Positions 41,730 to 50,110 of a stretch of DNA of 64,000 nucleotides are shown in pieces. The stretch lies in the NCBI GenBank assembly GCA_964430505.1, contig CAYSGH010000014.1:1-64000 (forward strand). Direction: 5' to 3'. Numbering within the stretch: position 1 is the stretch's first letter; each line of letters starts with the position of its first letter. The notes beneath the pieces are model-generated. The model ran no database searches. It worked only from the letters and a program-made list of their open reading frames with translations, and had not been told where the DNA came from. Made by a program: the position numbers and the translations under genes. This stretch comes from UBA6176 sp032119375 (GTDB lineage Bacteria > Verrucomicrobiota > Verrucomicrobiia > Limisphaerales > UBA9464).

Positions 41730-43067
41730 ATGCTCGCCGTCCCGGGTCCAGCGCGTCGGTATTGTGACGGCGTCACGAGGCGCAATTTCCTGCGCCTTGG
41801 GGCGCTCGGCATGGGTGGCATTGCATTGCCCCAACTGCTTCGCGCCGAATCCGAGTCCGGCATCCGTTCCTCCCACAAGTCCGTCATCATGGTGTACCTG
41901 CCGGGCGGGCCTCCGCACCAGGACACGTTCGACCTCAAGCTCGACGCACCCGCCGAGATCCGCGGCGAATTCCGGCCAATTTCCACCACCCTTCCGGGCC
42001 TCCAGATTTGCGAGCACCTCCCCCGTCTTGCTCGCCTGGCTCAGCGCTACACCGTCATTCGATCCATCGCGGATGCCGTGGATGACCACTCGGACTTCAT
42101 GTGCCAGACCGGTCGTCGCAAGGGCAATGCGCCGCCGGGCGGTTGGCCGACGATAGGCGCCTGCGTCTCGCGTGTGCTGGGGTCGGCCAACCCGGCCGTG
42201 CCCGCGTTCATCGGGCTCGAGCCCCGCATGCAGCACCGGCCCTACAACGCCGCCACCCATGGTTTTGCCGGGGTGGCCCATGATGCGTTCAAGCCGGCGG
42301 CCGACGCGAAGGCGGACATGGTGTTGAACGGGATCTCGGCCGACCGCCTGGCCGACCGCCGGGCGTTGCTCCAAGCCTTCGACCAATACCGGCGCGACGT
42401 GGATGGGTCGGGCCTGATGGCCGGCCTCGACGGTTTCAACCAACAGGCATTCGGCATGTTGACGTCTGGCCGCCTCCTGTCGGCGCTGGACTTGACCCAG
42501 GAGGATCCCCGCGTGTTGGAGCGTTACGGCAAGGGGGACTCCAAGGTGCACGGGGACGCGGCGCCGATGTTGAACGAGCAGTTCTGCATGGCGCGGCGCC
42601 TCGTCGAGGCGGGAGCCCGCTTCGTCACGCTGGCCTACGGCTTCTGGGATTACCACGGCAACAACTTCGGCAACGCCCGCAACGACCTGCCCATGCTCGA
42701 CCAGGCCTTGTCGGCCTTGATCGAGGACATCCACGAGCGCGGCCTCGACAAGGACGTCACCGTCATTGCGTGGGGCGAGTTCGGGCGTTCCCCCACGATC
42801 AACAAGGACGGCGGGCGCGACCACTGGCCCCGGGCCAACTGCGCGCTGTTGGCGGGCGGCGGCATGCGGCATGGCCAGGTCATTGGCGCCACCGACCGCC
42901 TCGGCGGCGAGCCCTCCGAGCGGCCGGTGCTGTTCGGCGAGATCTTTGCGTCCTTGTACGCGTCGCTGGGCATCGACGTGAACAAGGTGACGTTGCCCGA
43001 CCTCAGTGGCCGTCCCCAGTTCTTGGTGCCCGACGGCTGCCAACCGATGCGCGAGTTGTTGGGCTGA
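41730..43067 (+). CDS. DUF1501 domain protein (sulfatase-like, Tat-exported)
   Basis: A 445-residue DUF1501 protein. Its twin-arginine-like signal is VTRRNFLRLGALGMGGIALP. The family blocks are MVYLPGGPPHQDTFDLK, FRPISTTLPGLQICEHLPRL, VIAWGEFGRSP and DGGRDHWP. The fold is of the alkaline-phosphatase/sulfatase superfamily. In this phylum such genes usually follow a DUF1553/DUF1549 cytochrome-type partner, which is absent here. ATG 41730 is chosen. Confidence 0.92.
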   Translation: MLAVPGPARRYCDGVTRRNFLRLGALGMGGIALPQLLRAESESGIRSSHKSVIMVYLPGGPPHQDTFDLKLDAPAEIRGEFRPISTTLPGLQICEHLPRLARLAQRYTVIRSIADAVDDHSDFMCQTGRRKGNAPPGGWPTIGACVSRVLGSANPAVPAFIGLEPRMQHRPYNAATHGFAGVAHDAFKPAADAKADMVLNGISADRLADRRALLQAFDQYRRDVDGSGLMAGLDGFNQQAFGMLTSGRLLSALDLTQEDPRVLERYGKGDSKVHGDAAPMLNEQFCMARRLVEAGARFVTLAYGFWDYHGNNFGNARNDLPMLDQALSALIEDIHERGLDKDVTVIAWGEFGRSPTINKDGGRDHWPRANCALLAGGGMRHGQVIGATDRLGGEPSERPVLFGEIFASLYASLGIDVNKVTLPDLSGRPQFLVPDGCQPMRELLG

Positions 43068-43115
43068 CGGTTGCGAGGAGTCGATGGGACTCCCCGATCG
43101 CCCGAGGCCATGGCG

Positions 43116-43511
43116 TTATCCCGGAGCTGAAGCCCCGGCATTCGGCGCGAGCTTGCGTCGTCGGATGGACCACTCGAGGAAGAACGAGGACGTGATGACG
43201 GCCGTTCCCACGATGCCGCACAGCTCGAACCATGGGTTCTCGAAGACCTCCTCCAGCACGCTGTCGTCGGCCACTTCTTGGCGCAGCGCCGCGATTTCGC
43301 GGGCGAGGTCGAGGTCCCTCGTGGCAGGCGGCGCGCCCTGGGAGGATGCCGCCGCCGCGGGACGGGCGAGGGGCAGGCGCAGGGATGTGGGCGGACGCTG
43401 ATGGCCACGGGCCGTCGCCAGCGAGACGACGGTGGCAACTAGGATGACGGTGGTGCCCAACCCACGGAGCAACGGGGGCAAGGCTTCGTTCACGTTGAGG
43501 GAATGCTTCAT
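43116..43511 (-). CDS. Small two-pass membrane protein, unknown
   Basis: A 131-residue protein with a hydrophobic segment near the N-terminus (about 16-36) and another near the C-terminus (about 98-112). Between them is a polar helical region (LDLAREIAALRQEVADDSVL), and it ends with a basic WSIRRRK tail. No family recognised. It is downstream of the flippase on the same strand with 18 bp between them, so probably co-transcribed. ATG 43523 is an alternative start. Confidence 0.6.
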   Translation of the reverse strand: MKHSLNVNEALPPLLRGLGTTVILVATVVSLATARGHQRPPTSLRLPLARPAAAASSQGAPPATRDLDLAREIAALRQEVADDSVLEEVFENPWFELCGIVGTAVITSSFFLEWSIRRRKLAPNAGASAPG

Positions 43512-43529
43512 GGCTTTTCGCACGCGGTC

Positions 43530-45014
43530 CTAAAGGCCATCCCGAACCCGCCGGAGCCAGCCGCCGTCGCCGCGCCCTCGCGACCACGCCCATGCCATCA
43601 GGGTGGCCATGGCCGCCATCGCCCCGGCTGCACCTGCGGCCAAGGACCATGCACCGGTCCAACCCGATCGCACGAGGACATGGCTCAGCGCCCCGGCGAC
43701 CGCGGCGCCTGCAAGCGCCCGTGCCCAGGCCCCGAAAAACCAACGCGGCCCATCGGAGCCGCCTTGATGGCGGGCATGGTCCATGAACAAGGGAAGGCTC
43801 GTGCCCATGGCCGTTGACAGCAGCATCCCCGCTGCCAGCCCGGTCCCGCCCCAGAACCACCCGCCGACGCCCCCAAGGATGGCGCCCGCAACGACCTCCA
43901 TCCCCACCCGCCGCGCCAGCGTCTGGAACTGGCCCGAACCCATGAGGTGATAGGCGACCGGCGAGGACACCCCGATCACGACGAACCGTGCGGCCAGGAG
44001 GCCGATCCACGCCGGGGGGGCCACCCATTCCGGAGACACGTGCCATGCAAGGACGGCCGGTGCCGCGCCCAGCATGAGCCCGCCGCCCATCCCGTACAGC
44101 CATGCGTTGGCGGCCGACACGAGCCGTGTGGAGTCGGGTCCACCGCCGGTTCCCTGTGCCACGCGTGGCCACAAGGCCTCGCCAAACGACGTGAGCACGC
44201 CCCGCGCGATGCCCAGCACGCGCAGGACGAGCACGAAGACCGTGAGTTCGCCGCCTTCCGGCATCAGCCAGTTGGCCATCAATCCGTCCATGGCCAGCAG
44301 GACGACGATGAGCACCTGCATCCGGCACACGGGCCAGGCCTCCGGCCAGTTCTCACGCCAGTATGCGCGGCGGTCGGCGCCCCATTCCAGGTCCACCCAA
44401 GGCATCCCGGGGAAGTCCGCGCGCAGGACGAGGTTGGCCGCGATCCACGGGATGGAAGCCACGGCGAGGACGGCGGCGGGGAACGCCCATTCGCCCCACC
44501 CCATCGCAAGTCCGGCGCCCACGACGGCGAGGTGCACAAGAGAGCCCACGCCCTGGATGACGGACATGGCCCCCTGCTTGCCGATGCCGACCAGCGCCTG
44601 AACCTGCATCCCCGCCGACAACGTCAACGCCCCGCCCAGCCCAAGCGCCATGAAGAAGCCCAGGCCCAGCCCCGCCCGTCGTCCCGCAGGCCCCAGCCAG
44701 CACGCCAGCATCAACACCGGCCCGGCGAGCAACGCCCACGAGAACAAGCGCGTCATCAACGCCTGGCCAAACCCGGCCAGCCACCGGCGTCGCCCCGTGT
44801 CCGACGTCCGCAGCACCTCGCGGTTCAGGAACATCCGGAAGCCGCCATCCAACATGGGCATGTAGCCCAGCACCGTCAGCGCCACCATCAATGCGCCGTA
44901 TTCCTCCTTGGGCAGATGCTGGCCCACCCAGCGCAACACTACCACGGCCGACGTCGCCGAGGCGGCCGCCGCGAACACCCGGCCCGACAACACCCTCGCA
45001 AACGACGCATTCAA
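43530..45014 (-). CDS. Polysaccharide flippase-like membrane protein (Wzx/MATE type)
   Basis: About 494 residues with some 12-14 hydrophobic segments. The N-terminus SGRVFAAAASATSAVVVLRW and VGQHLPKEEYGALMVALTVL match polysaccharide-biosynthesis flippases of the MVF superfamily. It would move lipid-linked saccharides across the inner membrane. No ATG is available; TTG 45014 is the likely start, with AAGG about 11 bases upstream. Nearby glycosyltransferases (45680, 54602) fit an envelope-polysaccharide role. Confidence 0.75.
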   Translation of the reverse strand: MNASFARVLSGRVFAAAASATSAVVVLRWVGQHLPKEEYGALMVALTVLGYMPMLDGGFRMFLNREVLRTSDTGRRRWLAGFGQALMTRLFSWALLAGPVLMLACWLGPAGRRAGLGLGFFMALGLGGALTLSAGMQVQALVGIGKQGAMSVIQGVGSLVHLAVVGAGLAMGWGEWAFPAAVLAVASIPWIAANLVLRADFPGMPWVDLEWGADRRAYWRENWPEAWPVCRMQVLIVVLLAMDGLMANWLMPEGGELTVFVLVLRVLGIARGVLTSFGEALWPRVAQGTGGGPDSTRLVSAANAWLYGMGGGLMLGAAPAVLAWHVSPEWVAPPAWIGLLAARFVVIGVSSPVAYHLMGSGQFQTLARRVGMEVVAGAILGGVGGWFWGGTGLAAGMLLSTAMGTSLPLFMDHARHQGGSDGPRWFFGAWARALAGAAVAGALSHVLVRSGWTGAWSLAAGAAGAMAAMATLMAWAWSRGRGDGGWLRRVRDGL

Positions 45015-45134
45015 CGGCCCGGCCTTACCCCACGGTGGCCCACGAGGGAAGTTCCAAGTTCCCGGGAAGCCCGCGTGAATACCGCCCGCCCGCCTCCAGT
45101 CGGCCCCACACGTAACGAGCGAGAAAGACTTCAC

Positions 45135-45605
45135 ATGAAGACGAGGATGACACCCTTCCTGTTGGCGATGGCCCTTGGCCTTGGAGCCGTTGCTCCCCGG
45201 GCCATGGCGGGCGACCGGGAATGGGCCGTGGCTGGCAAGGTCCTCACCGGCCTCGCCGCCGCCTCCGTCGTCTCCCGCATCCTCGATCCTGCGCCCTGCG
45301 CCGGGACGACCGCCGTGGTGTACCAGCACCCCCCGGTTTACGTCGTCGCGCAACCCGCCCCCGTCGTGGTCGCGCAGCCAACGGTCGTCGCACCCGCGCC
45401 GGTGGCCCCCCCGGCTCCTGTCGCCTATGCGGTGCCACCCCCCACCGTTGTGTACGCGACACCGCCGGTGGTCTATGCGGCTCCCCCCGTTGTCTATGCC
45501 GCGCCGCCCGTGTACGTCGCGCCGCACCCCGTCGTGGTGCCCGCGCCGGCTTTCGTCCATCGCCCCCGTTGGGGATTCCATGGACACGTGGTTTTCCGCC
45601 CGTGA
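45135..45605 (+). CDS. Secreted PXPV-type low-complexity protein
   Basis: A 156-residue protein with a signal peptide (MKTRMTPFLLAMALGLGAVA, cleaved near AMAG). A short helical part follows (EWAVAGKVLTGLAAASVVSR), then about 90 residues of Pro/Val/Ala/Tyr repeats (VVYAAPPVVYAAPP-type units), ending FVHRPRWGFHGHVVFRP. Such proteins are probably unstructured envelope or matrix components. It is followed by a strong GC hairpin. Confidence 0.8.
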   Translation: MKTRMTPFLLAMALGLGAVAPRAMAGDREWAVAGKVLTGLAAASVVSRILDPAPCAGTTAVVYQHPPVYVVAQPAPVVVAQPTVVAPAPVAPPAPVAYAVPPPTVVYATPPVVYAAPPVVYAAPPVYVAPHPVVVPAPAFVHRPRWGFHGHVVFRP

Positions 45606-45637
45606 GTACGAGCGGGAATAACGCATAGGAGAAGGCG

Positions 45638-45666
45638 GGCCCGCCGGCGTGAGACACCGGCGGGCC
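45638..45666 (+). terminator. Strong GC hairpin, probable terminator
   Basis: A perfect 10-bp stem GGCCCGCCGG / CCGGCGGGCC with a 9-base loop, 33 bp after the stop of the PXPV-type gene. Only ATTTCT follows, so termination efficiency is uncertain. Confidence 0.6.
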
Positions 45667-45679
45667 ATTTCTCGTCGGC

Positions 45680-48340
45680 ATGGCGACACTTGATTCCATG
45701 GGCTCCGGCCGCACTCTCGGGCTTGATGCATTCCACGGGGCAAGCGATCGGACGAAGGCCGGGCCAATGGCCGGGCCAACGACCGGGCCTTCCCGCGCCG
45801 ACATCGTGCATCGGGTGATGGCCGAGCCTGTTTCCAGCCCCAGGTCCCGCGTCGTCGTGGACGGCAAGTTCTTCCGGCTTGAGGGGCGCAAGTTCCACCC
45901 GCGCGGCGTCACGTATGGGCCGCTGAAGTCGGATGGCCCCGACGAGGGCTTTGCGGGGCGGGAACGGACGGTGGCGGACCTTGACCTGTTGCTGGAGCTG
46001 GGGGCGAACGTGGTGCGGTTGTATCACGTTCCGCCGCGGTGGTTCCTCGACCTGCTGCACGAGCGCGGGCTGAAGGCCATGGTGGACGTGCCGTGGAACA
46101 AGCACCTCTGCTTCCTCGACACGGCGGCGGCACGCAACGAGGCCCGGGACCGGGTGCGGCGGGCTGCGCGGGCGTTGCGGGCGCACCCGGCGGTCTTCGC
46201 GCTGAGCGTCGTGAACGAGATCCCGGCCGACATCGTGCGCTGGAGCGGCGCGGCCGAGGTGGCGGCGTTCATCGACGATTTGGTGGCGGACGCCAAGGCA
46301 GAGGACCCGGAACTCCTGTGCACGTTTGGGAACTTTCCCTCCACCGAGTTCCTGCGGCCGCGCACGACGGACTTCGTCTGCTTCAACGTTTATCTGCACG
46401 AGCGACGTCCCTTCGAGAACTACGTGGCCCGGCTCCAGACGATGGCCGAGACGCGGCCGCTCGTGCTGGGGGAGTTTGGCATCGACTCGATCCGCGAGGG
46501 CGACGCCCGGCAGGCCGAGATCGTGGGATGGCAGGTGGAGGCCGCCTTCCAGGGTGGCGTCGCGGGCGTGTTCGTGTACGGATTCACGGACGAATGGGTC
46601 AAGGATGGCGAGCCCGTGACGGATTGGGCGTTCGGGCTCACGACCGCGCAACGGCGGAGGAAGCCGGCGTTTGAGTCGGTGCGCGAGCGGTTTGCGGCCG
46701 CGCCGCTCTTCCCGTTGCCCGCCGCCCCCCGCGTCTCGGTCGTCGTGGCCAGCTACAACGGCGCCGCCACCCTCCGCGCCTGCCTCTTGTCGCTCGAACG
46801 GCTCAACTACCCGGACTACGAGGTGCTGCTCGTGGACGACGGATCGACGGACGCCACGGCCGACATCGCCGTGTTGTTCCCGCGGGTGCGGACAATTCGT
46901 CACGATACCAACCTGGGCCTGGGGGTCGCCCGCAACACCGGCATCTACGCGGCGACGGGCGACATCGTCGCCTTCACGGACTCTGATTGCCGGGCCGACG
47001 AGGACTGGCTGCACCACCTCGTGGGCGACCTGCTGCGCGCGGGCTACGCCGGCATGGGCGGGCACAACCTGCTGCCGCCGGACGACTCGGCCGTCGCGGC
47101 GGCCGTGATGGTGTCGCCGGGCGGCCCTGCGCACGTGATGCTGACGGACCGGCTGGCGGAGCACGTGCCGGGGTGCAACATGGCCTTCCATCGCTGGGCC
47201 TTGCTGGAGCTGGGCGGGTTTGACCCCGTGTACCGGCGCGCGGGCGACGACGTGGACATTTGCTGGCGGCTCCAGCAGCGCGGCTACCGCATCGGCTTCA
47301 GCCCCGGGGGCTTCGTGTGGCATTACCGGCGCAACACCGTCCGCGCCTACCTCCGCCAGCAGGCGGGCTATGGCGACGCCGAGGCGTTGCTGGAGCGGCG
47401 TCACCCGGAAAACTTCAACCGCTTCGGCGGCTCCATCTGGCATGGGCGCATCTATTCGCCCGCCAAGATCGGCGTCGAGACCTCCCGCCCCATCATCTAC
47501 CACGGGCTGTTCGGGACCGGGTTGTTCCAGAGCATCTACGTCTCCAACCCGGGGCTGACACTCCTGGTGGTGACGAGCCTCGAGTATCATTTTCTCCTTA
47601 CCTTGCCCTTGCTGGTCCTCGGGGCCGTTGCCCCGCCGTTCACCACCATCGGTCTCGCCTCCCTGGCCCTCTCCATCGGCATGTGCGTCGCCGCCGCGCT
47701 GCAGGCGGACCTCGCCCCGGGCCGTCGCCGCTGGTGGTCACGGCCCTTGGTCGCGTGGCTGTTCCTCCTGCAACCGGTCGTGCGCGGATGGGCGCGCCAC
47801 CGGAACCATCTCGCCGGCCAGCAGGCTCCCTTGGGCGACCGGGAGACGCTCGAATCCCTGAGTCTCGAAGGGCATGAAGGCGACCTGCGCCTCCTGCGCT
47901 TCTGGTCCCAGCAACACATCGACCGCGTGCGGTTCCTGCGCCGGGTGATGCAGCGCCTCGACGAACGCTCGTGGCAAAACAAGCCGGACGGCGGATGGAG
48001 CCGCCACGACCTCGAAATCTATGGCAGCCGTTGGGCCGTGCTCCGGCTGACGACGGCCGTGGAATACCTGGCGAATGGTTCCGAGGTGCTCCGATGCCGC
48101 CTCGCCACCTCGTGGAGCTTCGTGGCGCGCGCGTCCTTCCTCGCGCTTGCCGGAGCGTCGCTGGTCGTCATTGGGTTCGCCGGCGGCCGTTGGTGGTGGC
48201 TCCTGCTCGCCTTGCTCCCCGCCGTCGCGTGGCGCCTCCACCGTGCCGAGCGGACCCTGCTCCGTCGCGTCGTGACCTTCCTGGAGGAGCGCGCCAAGGA
48301 GAACGGCTTGGTCAAGCTTCGGGCCGAGGACACGCGGTAG
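45680..48340 (+). CDS. Glycosidase-like domain fused to GT2 glycosyltransferase
   Basis: An 886-residue protein. Residues about 57-345 form a GH2/GH5-like TIM barrel with acid/base candidate E180 (SVVNEIP) and nucleophile candidate E265 (LVLGEFGID). Residues about 350-600 are a GT-A glycosyltransferase 2 domain: SVVVASYNGAATL, VDDGSTD, TDSD (433-436) and GDDVDICWRLQQRGYR. Three to five membrane segments follow (about 630-700 and 810-850). The GT part should be cytoplasmic, so the barrel probably acts in the cytosol or only binds glycan. The first 45 residues look disordered; M47 is an alternative start. Confidence 0.88.
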   Translation: MATLDSMGSGRTLGLDAFHGASDRTKAGPMAGPTTGPSRADIVHRVMAEPVSSPRSRVVVDGKFFRLEGRKFHPRGVTYGPLKSDGPDEGFAGRERTVADLDLLLELGANVVRLYHVPPRWFLDLLHERGLKAMVDVPWNKHLCFLDTAAARNEARDRVRRAARALRAHPAVFALSVVNEIPADIVRWSGAAEVAAFIDDLVADAKAEDPELLCTFGNFPSTEFLRPRTTDFVCFNVYLHERRPFENYVARLQTMAETRPLVLGEFGIDSIREGDARQAEIVGWQVEAAFQGGVAGVFVYGFTDEWVKDGEPVTDWAFGLTTAQRRRKPAFESVRERFAAAPLFPLPAAPRVSVVVASYNGAATLRACLLSLERLNYPDYEVLLVDDGSTDATADIAVLFPRVRTIRHDTNLGLGVARNTGIYAATGDIVAFTDSDCRADEDWLHHLVGDLLRAGYAGMGGHNLLPPDDSAVAAAVMVSPGGPAHVMLTDRLAEHVPGCNMAFHRWALLELGGFDPVYRRAGDDVDICWRLQQRGYRIGFSPGGFVWHYRRNTVRAYLRQQAGYGDAEALLERRHPENFNRFGGSIWHGRIYSPAKIGVETSRPIIYHGLFGTGLFQSIYVSNPGLTLLVVTSLEYHFLLTLPLLVLGAVAPPFTTIGLASLALSIGMCVAAALQADLAPGRRRWWSRPLVAWLFLLQPVVRGWARHRNHLAGQQAPLGDRETLESLSLEGHEGDLRLLRFWSQQHIDRVRFLRRVMQRLDERSWQNKPDGGWSRHDLEIYGSRWAVLRLTTAVEYLANGSEVLRCRLATSWSFVARASFLALAGASLVVIGFAGGRWWWLLLALLPAVAWRLHRAERTLLRRVVTFLEERAKENGLVKLRAEDTR

Positions 48341-48359
48341 GCCGCGCACCCGGTCAGGT

Positions 48360-49193
48360 TCAGTCCTCCGAATCCAGGGAGACGTCTCCGCGGGGCTCGC
48401 CCTCGATTTCCGGCACGTCATGGGTGCCGTCGTTGCCACGTTCGCCTGCCGGTTCTCCCCGGCTGGTGCCCTCGTCGGGCGGCTCCAGCATCACCACGAA
48501 CTCGCCCTTGCGCGGTCGTCGGTCCAGCTCCGCCGCCAACGCCGACGTCGTGCCCCGAAGGAATTCCTCGAAGCGCTTCGTCACCTCGCGCGCGACGACG
48601 GCCCGGCGGCCCGGCGCACGCGCCGCCAGCTCGGCAAGCAAACGCCCCACCCGGTGCGGCGACTCGTACACGCACAACGTCCCCGGCAACGCCAACAGCT
48701 CGCCCAGTCGTCGCGCCCGCTGCCCGGACTTCACCGGCAGGAACCCCGCGAAGTGAAACGTCTCCGTGGGCAGCCCGCTGGCCGTCAGTGCTGCCACGGC
48801 CGCGCATGGCCCCGGTACCGGCTCCACCCGCAACCCGGCCCCGATGGCCTCCGCCACGACGCGCTCCCCGGGGTCGGAAATCCCCGGCGTGCCCGCGTCC
48901 GTCACCAACGCGACGGTCTCCCCCGCGCGCAGGCGGCCCAAGATCTCGGCGGAGCGCCGCGCCTCGTTGAAGTGGAAGTAGCTCACCATGGGCTTCCGGA
49001 TGCCAAAGTGCTGCAGCAACTGGCCCGTCCGGCGCGTGTCCTCCGCCGCGACAACCGTGCATTCCCTCAGCACCCGCAACGCGCGCAAGGTGATGTCCTC
49101 GCGGTTCCCAATGGGCGTCGCGACCAGGTACAACGTCCCCGGAACCAACGGCGGCAATGTCTGCGTCGGTGCAGACTCAGCGTCTTCGTGCAC
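48360..49193 (-). CDS. rsmI: 16S rRNA (cytidine1402-2'-O)-methyltransferase
   Basis: A 277-residue RsmI. Family blocks are LYLVATPIGNREDITLRAL, AAEDTRRTGQLL, VSYFHFNEARR, VTDAGTPGISDPG, VPGPCAAVAAL and FAGFLP. It methylates the ribose of C1402 in 16S rRNA. GTG 49193 is chosen because AGGG lies seven bases upstream; GTG 49247 and TTG 49253 further up are weaker. The C-terminal 35 residues are acidic and low-complexity. Convergent with the GH-GT2 gene. Confidence 0.93.
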   Translation of the reverse strand: MHEDAESAPTQTLPPLVPGTLYLVATPIGNREDITLRALRVLRECTVVAAEDTRRTGQLLQHFGIRKPMVSYFHFNEARRSAEILGRLRAGETVALVTDAGTPGISDPGERVVAEAIGAGLRVEPVPGPCAAVAALTASGLPTETFHFAGFLPVKSGQRARRLGELLALPGTLCVYESPHRVGRLLAELAARAPGRRAVVAREVTKRFEEFLRGTTSALAAELDRRPRKGEFVVMLEPPDEGTSRGEPAGERGNDGTHDVPEIEGEPRGDVSLDSED

Positions 49194-49344
49194 CGCGCCA
49201 CCCTGCCGCCTCCGCCGTGCTTCCCCAAGCCCGCAGTCCCAATTCACCCGCAAACGCAGCCAGACCGTCCCGGTCCGGTTCTATCCAAGCCCAGCCCCAC
49301 GGCATCCATTCATCCGAGCGCTGCGACGGCTCCTGAACGGGTCC

Positions 49345-49596
49345 GTGCGGTCGTTGCGGCGCATCGTGCGGTCGTTGCGGCGCATCGTGCAGTCGTTGCG
49401 GCGCGTCGTGCGGTCGTTGCGGCGCGTCGTGCGGTCGTTGTGGCGCATCGTGCGGTCGTTGCGGCGCGTCGTGCGGTCGTTGCGGCGCGTCGTGCGGTCG
49501 TTGCGGCGCATCGTGCGGTCGTTGCGGCGCGTCGTGCGGTCGTTGCGGCGCGTCGTGCAGTCGTTGCGACGCATCGTGCGGTCGTGGGAGCGCTCC
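49345..49596. repeat. 21-bp minisatellite, 11 copies plus a degenerate twelfth
   Basis: The unit is GTGCGGTCGTTGCGGCGCAT plus C. Eleven near-identical copies run from 49345 to 49575 and a degenerate copy (GTGGGAGCGCTCC end) follows to 49596. Copies differ mainly at base 19 (A or G); from unit 2 on this follows A,G,G,A,G,G,A,G,G,A, i.e. a 63-bp higher-order period. Units 3 and 11 share a G-to-A change at base 5. Confidence 0.95.
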
Positions 49597-49739
49597 GTGC
49601 GCGCGCTTTCACCCTAGAAACGGCAGTCGAAGAGGATTTCAAGACAAGGAAAGGGCCCTCCCATCCGGGAGGATGGGCTCACGGGCAGGAACCCAAGGGC
49701 TCACCCTGCGAGTGAGGTCGTGGTGGGCTCGACGCGGCT

Positions 49740-49812
49740 GTAGGCCGGGTCCCCTGACCCGGCGCACCGGGCAAGCGGCATCGCCATCGCCGCGTGAGGG
49801 CACGCGGCCTAC
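49740..49812. repeat. Pair of inverted REP-like hairpins
   Basis: GTAGG runs into CCGGGTC-CCCT-GACCCGG (49745-49762), and CCGCGTG-AGGG-CACGCGG runs into CCTAC (49790-49807). Same inverted-pair arrangement as 6275-6360. The second hairpin with its downstream flank is identical to window positions 1-38. Confidence 0.75.
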
Positions 49813-50039
49813 AGACTGCCCAACTAACGTTTCCGGGTTCACCCTCGATGCGGCGGGGTCATGACAACCCAATAGGAAAACAGGCGATCCATGTATCTCG
49901 CCGTCGTCGCCGCGTACGAGATGCGCCGCACGGTCATCCGCTCCTTGCCCGCCCTGGACGAGGCGTCAGCCAGGGTCGGCCGGGTTCAGTGGGCTGGGTT
50001 CCCTGACTCGGGGCGTCTTGCGGGGTGGGTATGGGAACG

Positions 50040-50070
50040 AAAAAGGGGCGGCCCTGGTTGGGGCCGCCCC
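50040..50070 (-). terminator. Rho-independent terminator of the LamG/Ig gene
   Basis: Read leftward, GGGGCGGCC, an 8-base loop and GGCCGCCCC form a perfect 9-bp stem followed by TTTTT (50044-50040). It lies 40 bp past the stop codon at 50111. Confidence 0.92.
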
Positions 50071-50110
50071 GTTGCATTCAACGCGTGTCCCCGTGTGGGG
50101 ACGCGGATTC

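Larger units (their letters stand above)
49194..50039. other. Repeat-rich non-coding region
   Basis: About 0.85 kb without a credible gene, between rsmI (leftward) and the terminator of the LamG gene. It holds the 21-bp minisatellite (49345-49596), a 20-bp segment at 49609-49628 that is an inverted match to 38-57 at the window start, and two REP-like hairpins. Open frames through the repeats are by-products of the 21-bp period. Confidence 0.75.

Noticed and set aside
43068..43115. Hairpin GGAGTC-N5-GACTCC as a terminator for the DUF1501 gene
   Set aside because: Short stem and no T-run, so too weak to call.
49345..49596. Possible CRISPR array
   Set aside because: Units are directly tandem with no unique spacers, and no cas genes are near.
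48988..49617. Rightward 209-codon frame with heptad repeats VRSLRRI
   Set aside because: Open only because the minisatellite unit is 21 bp; the upstream half is antisense to rsmI and there is no ribosome binding site.
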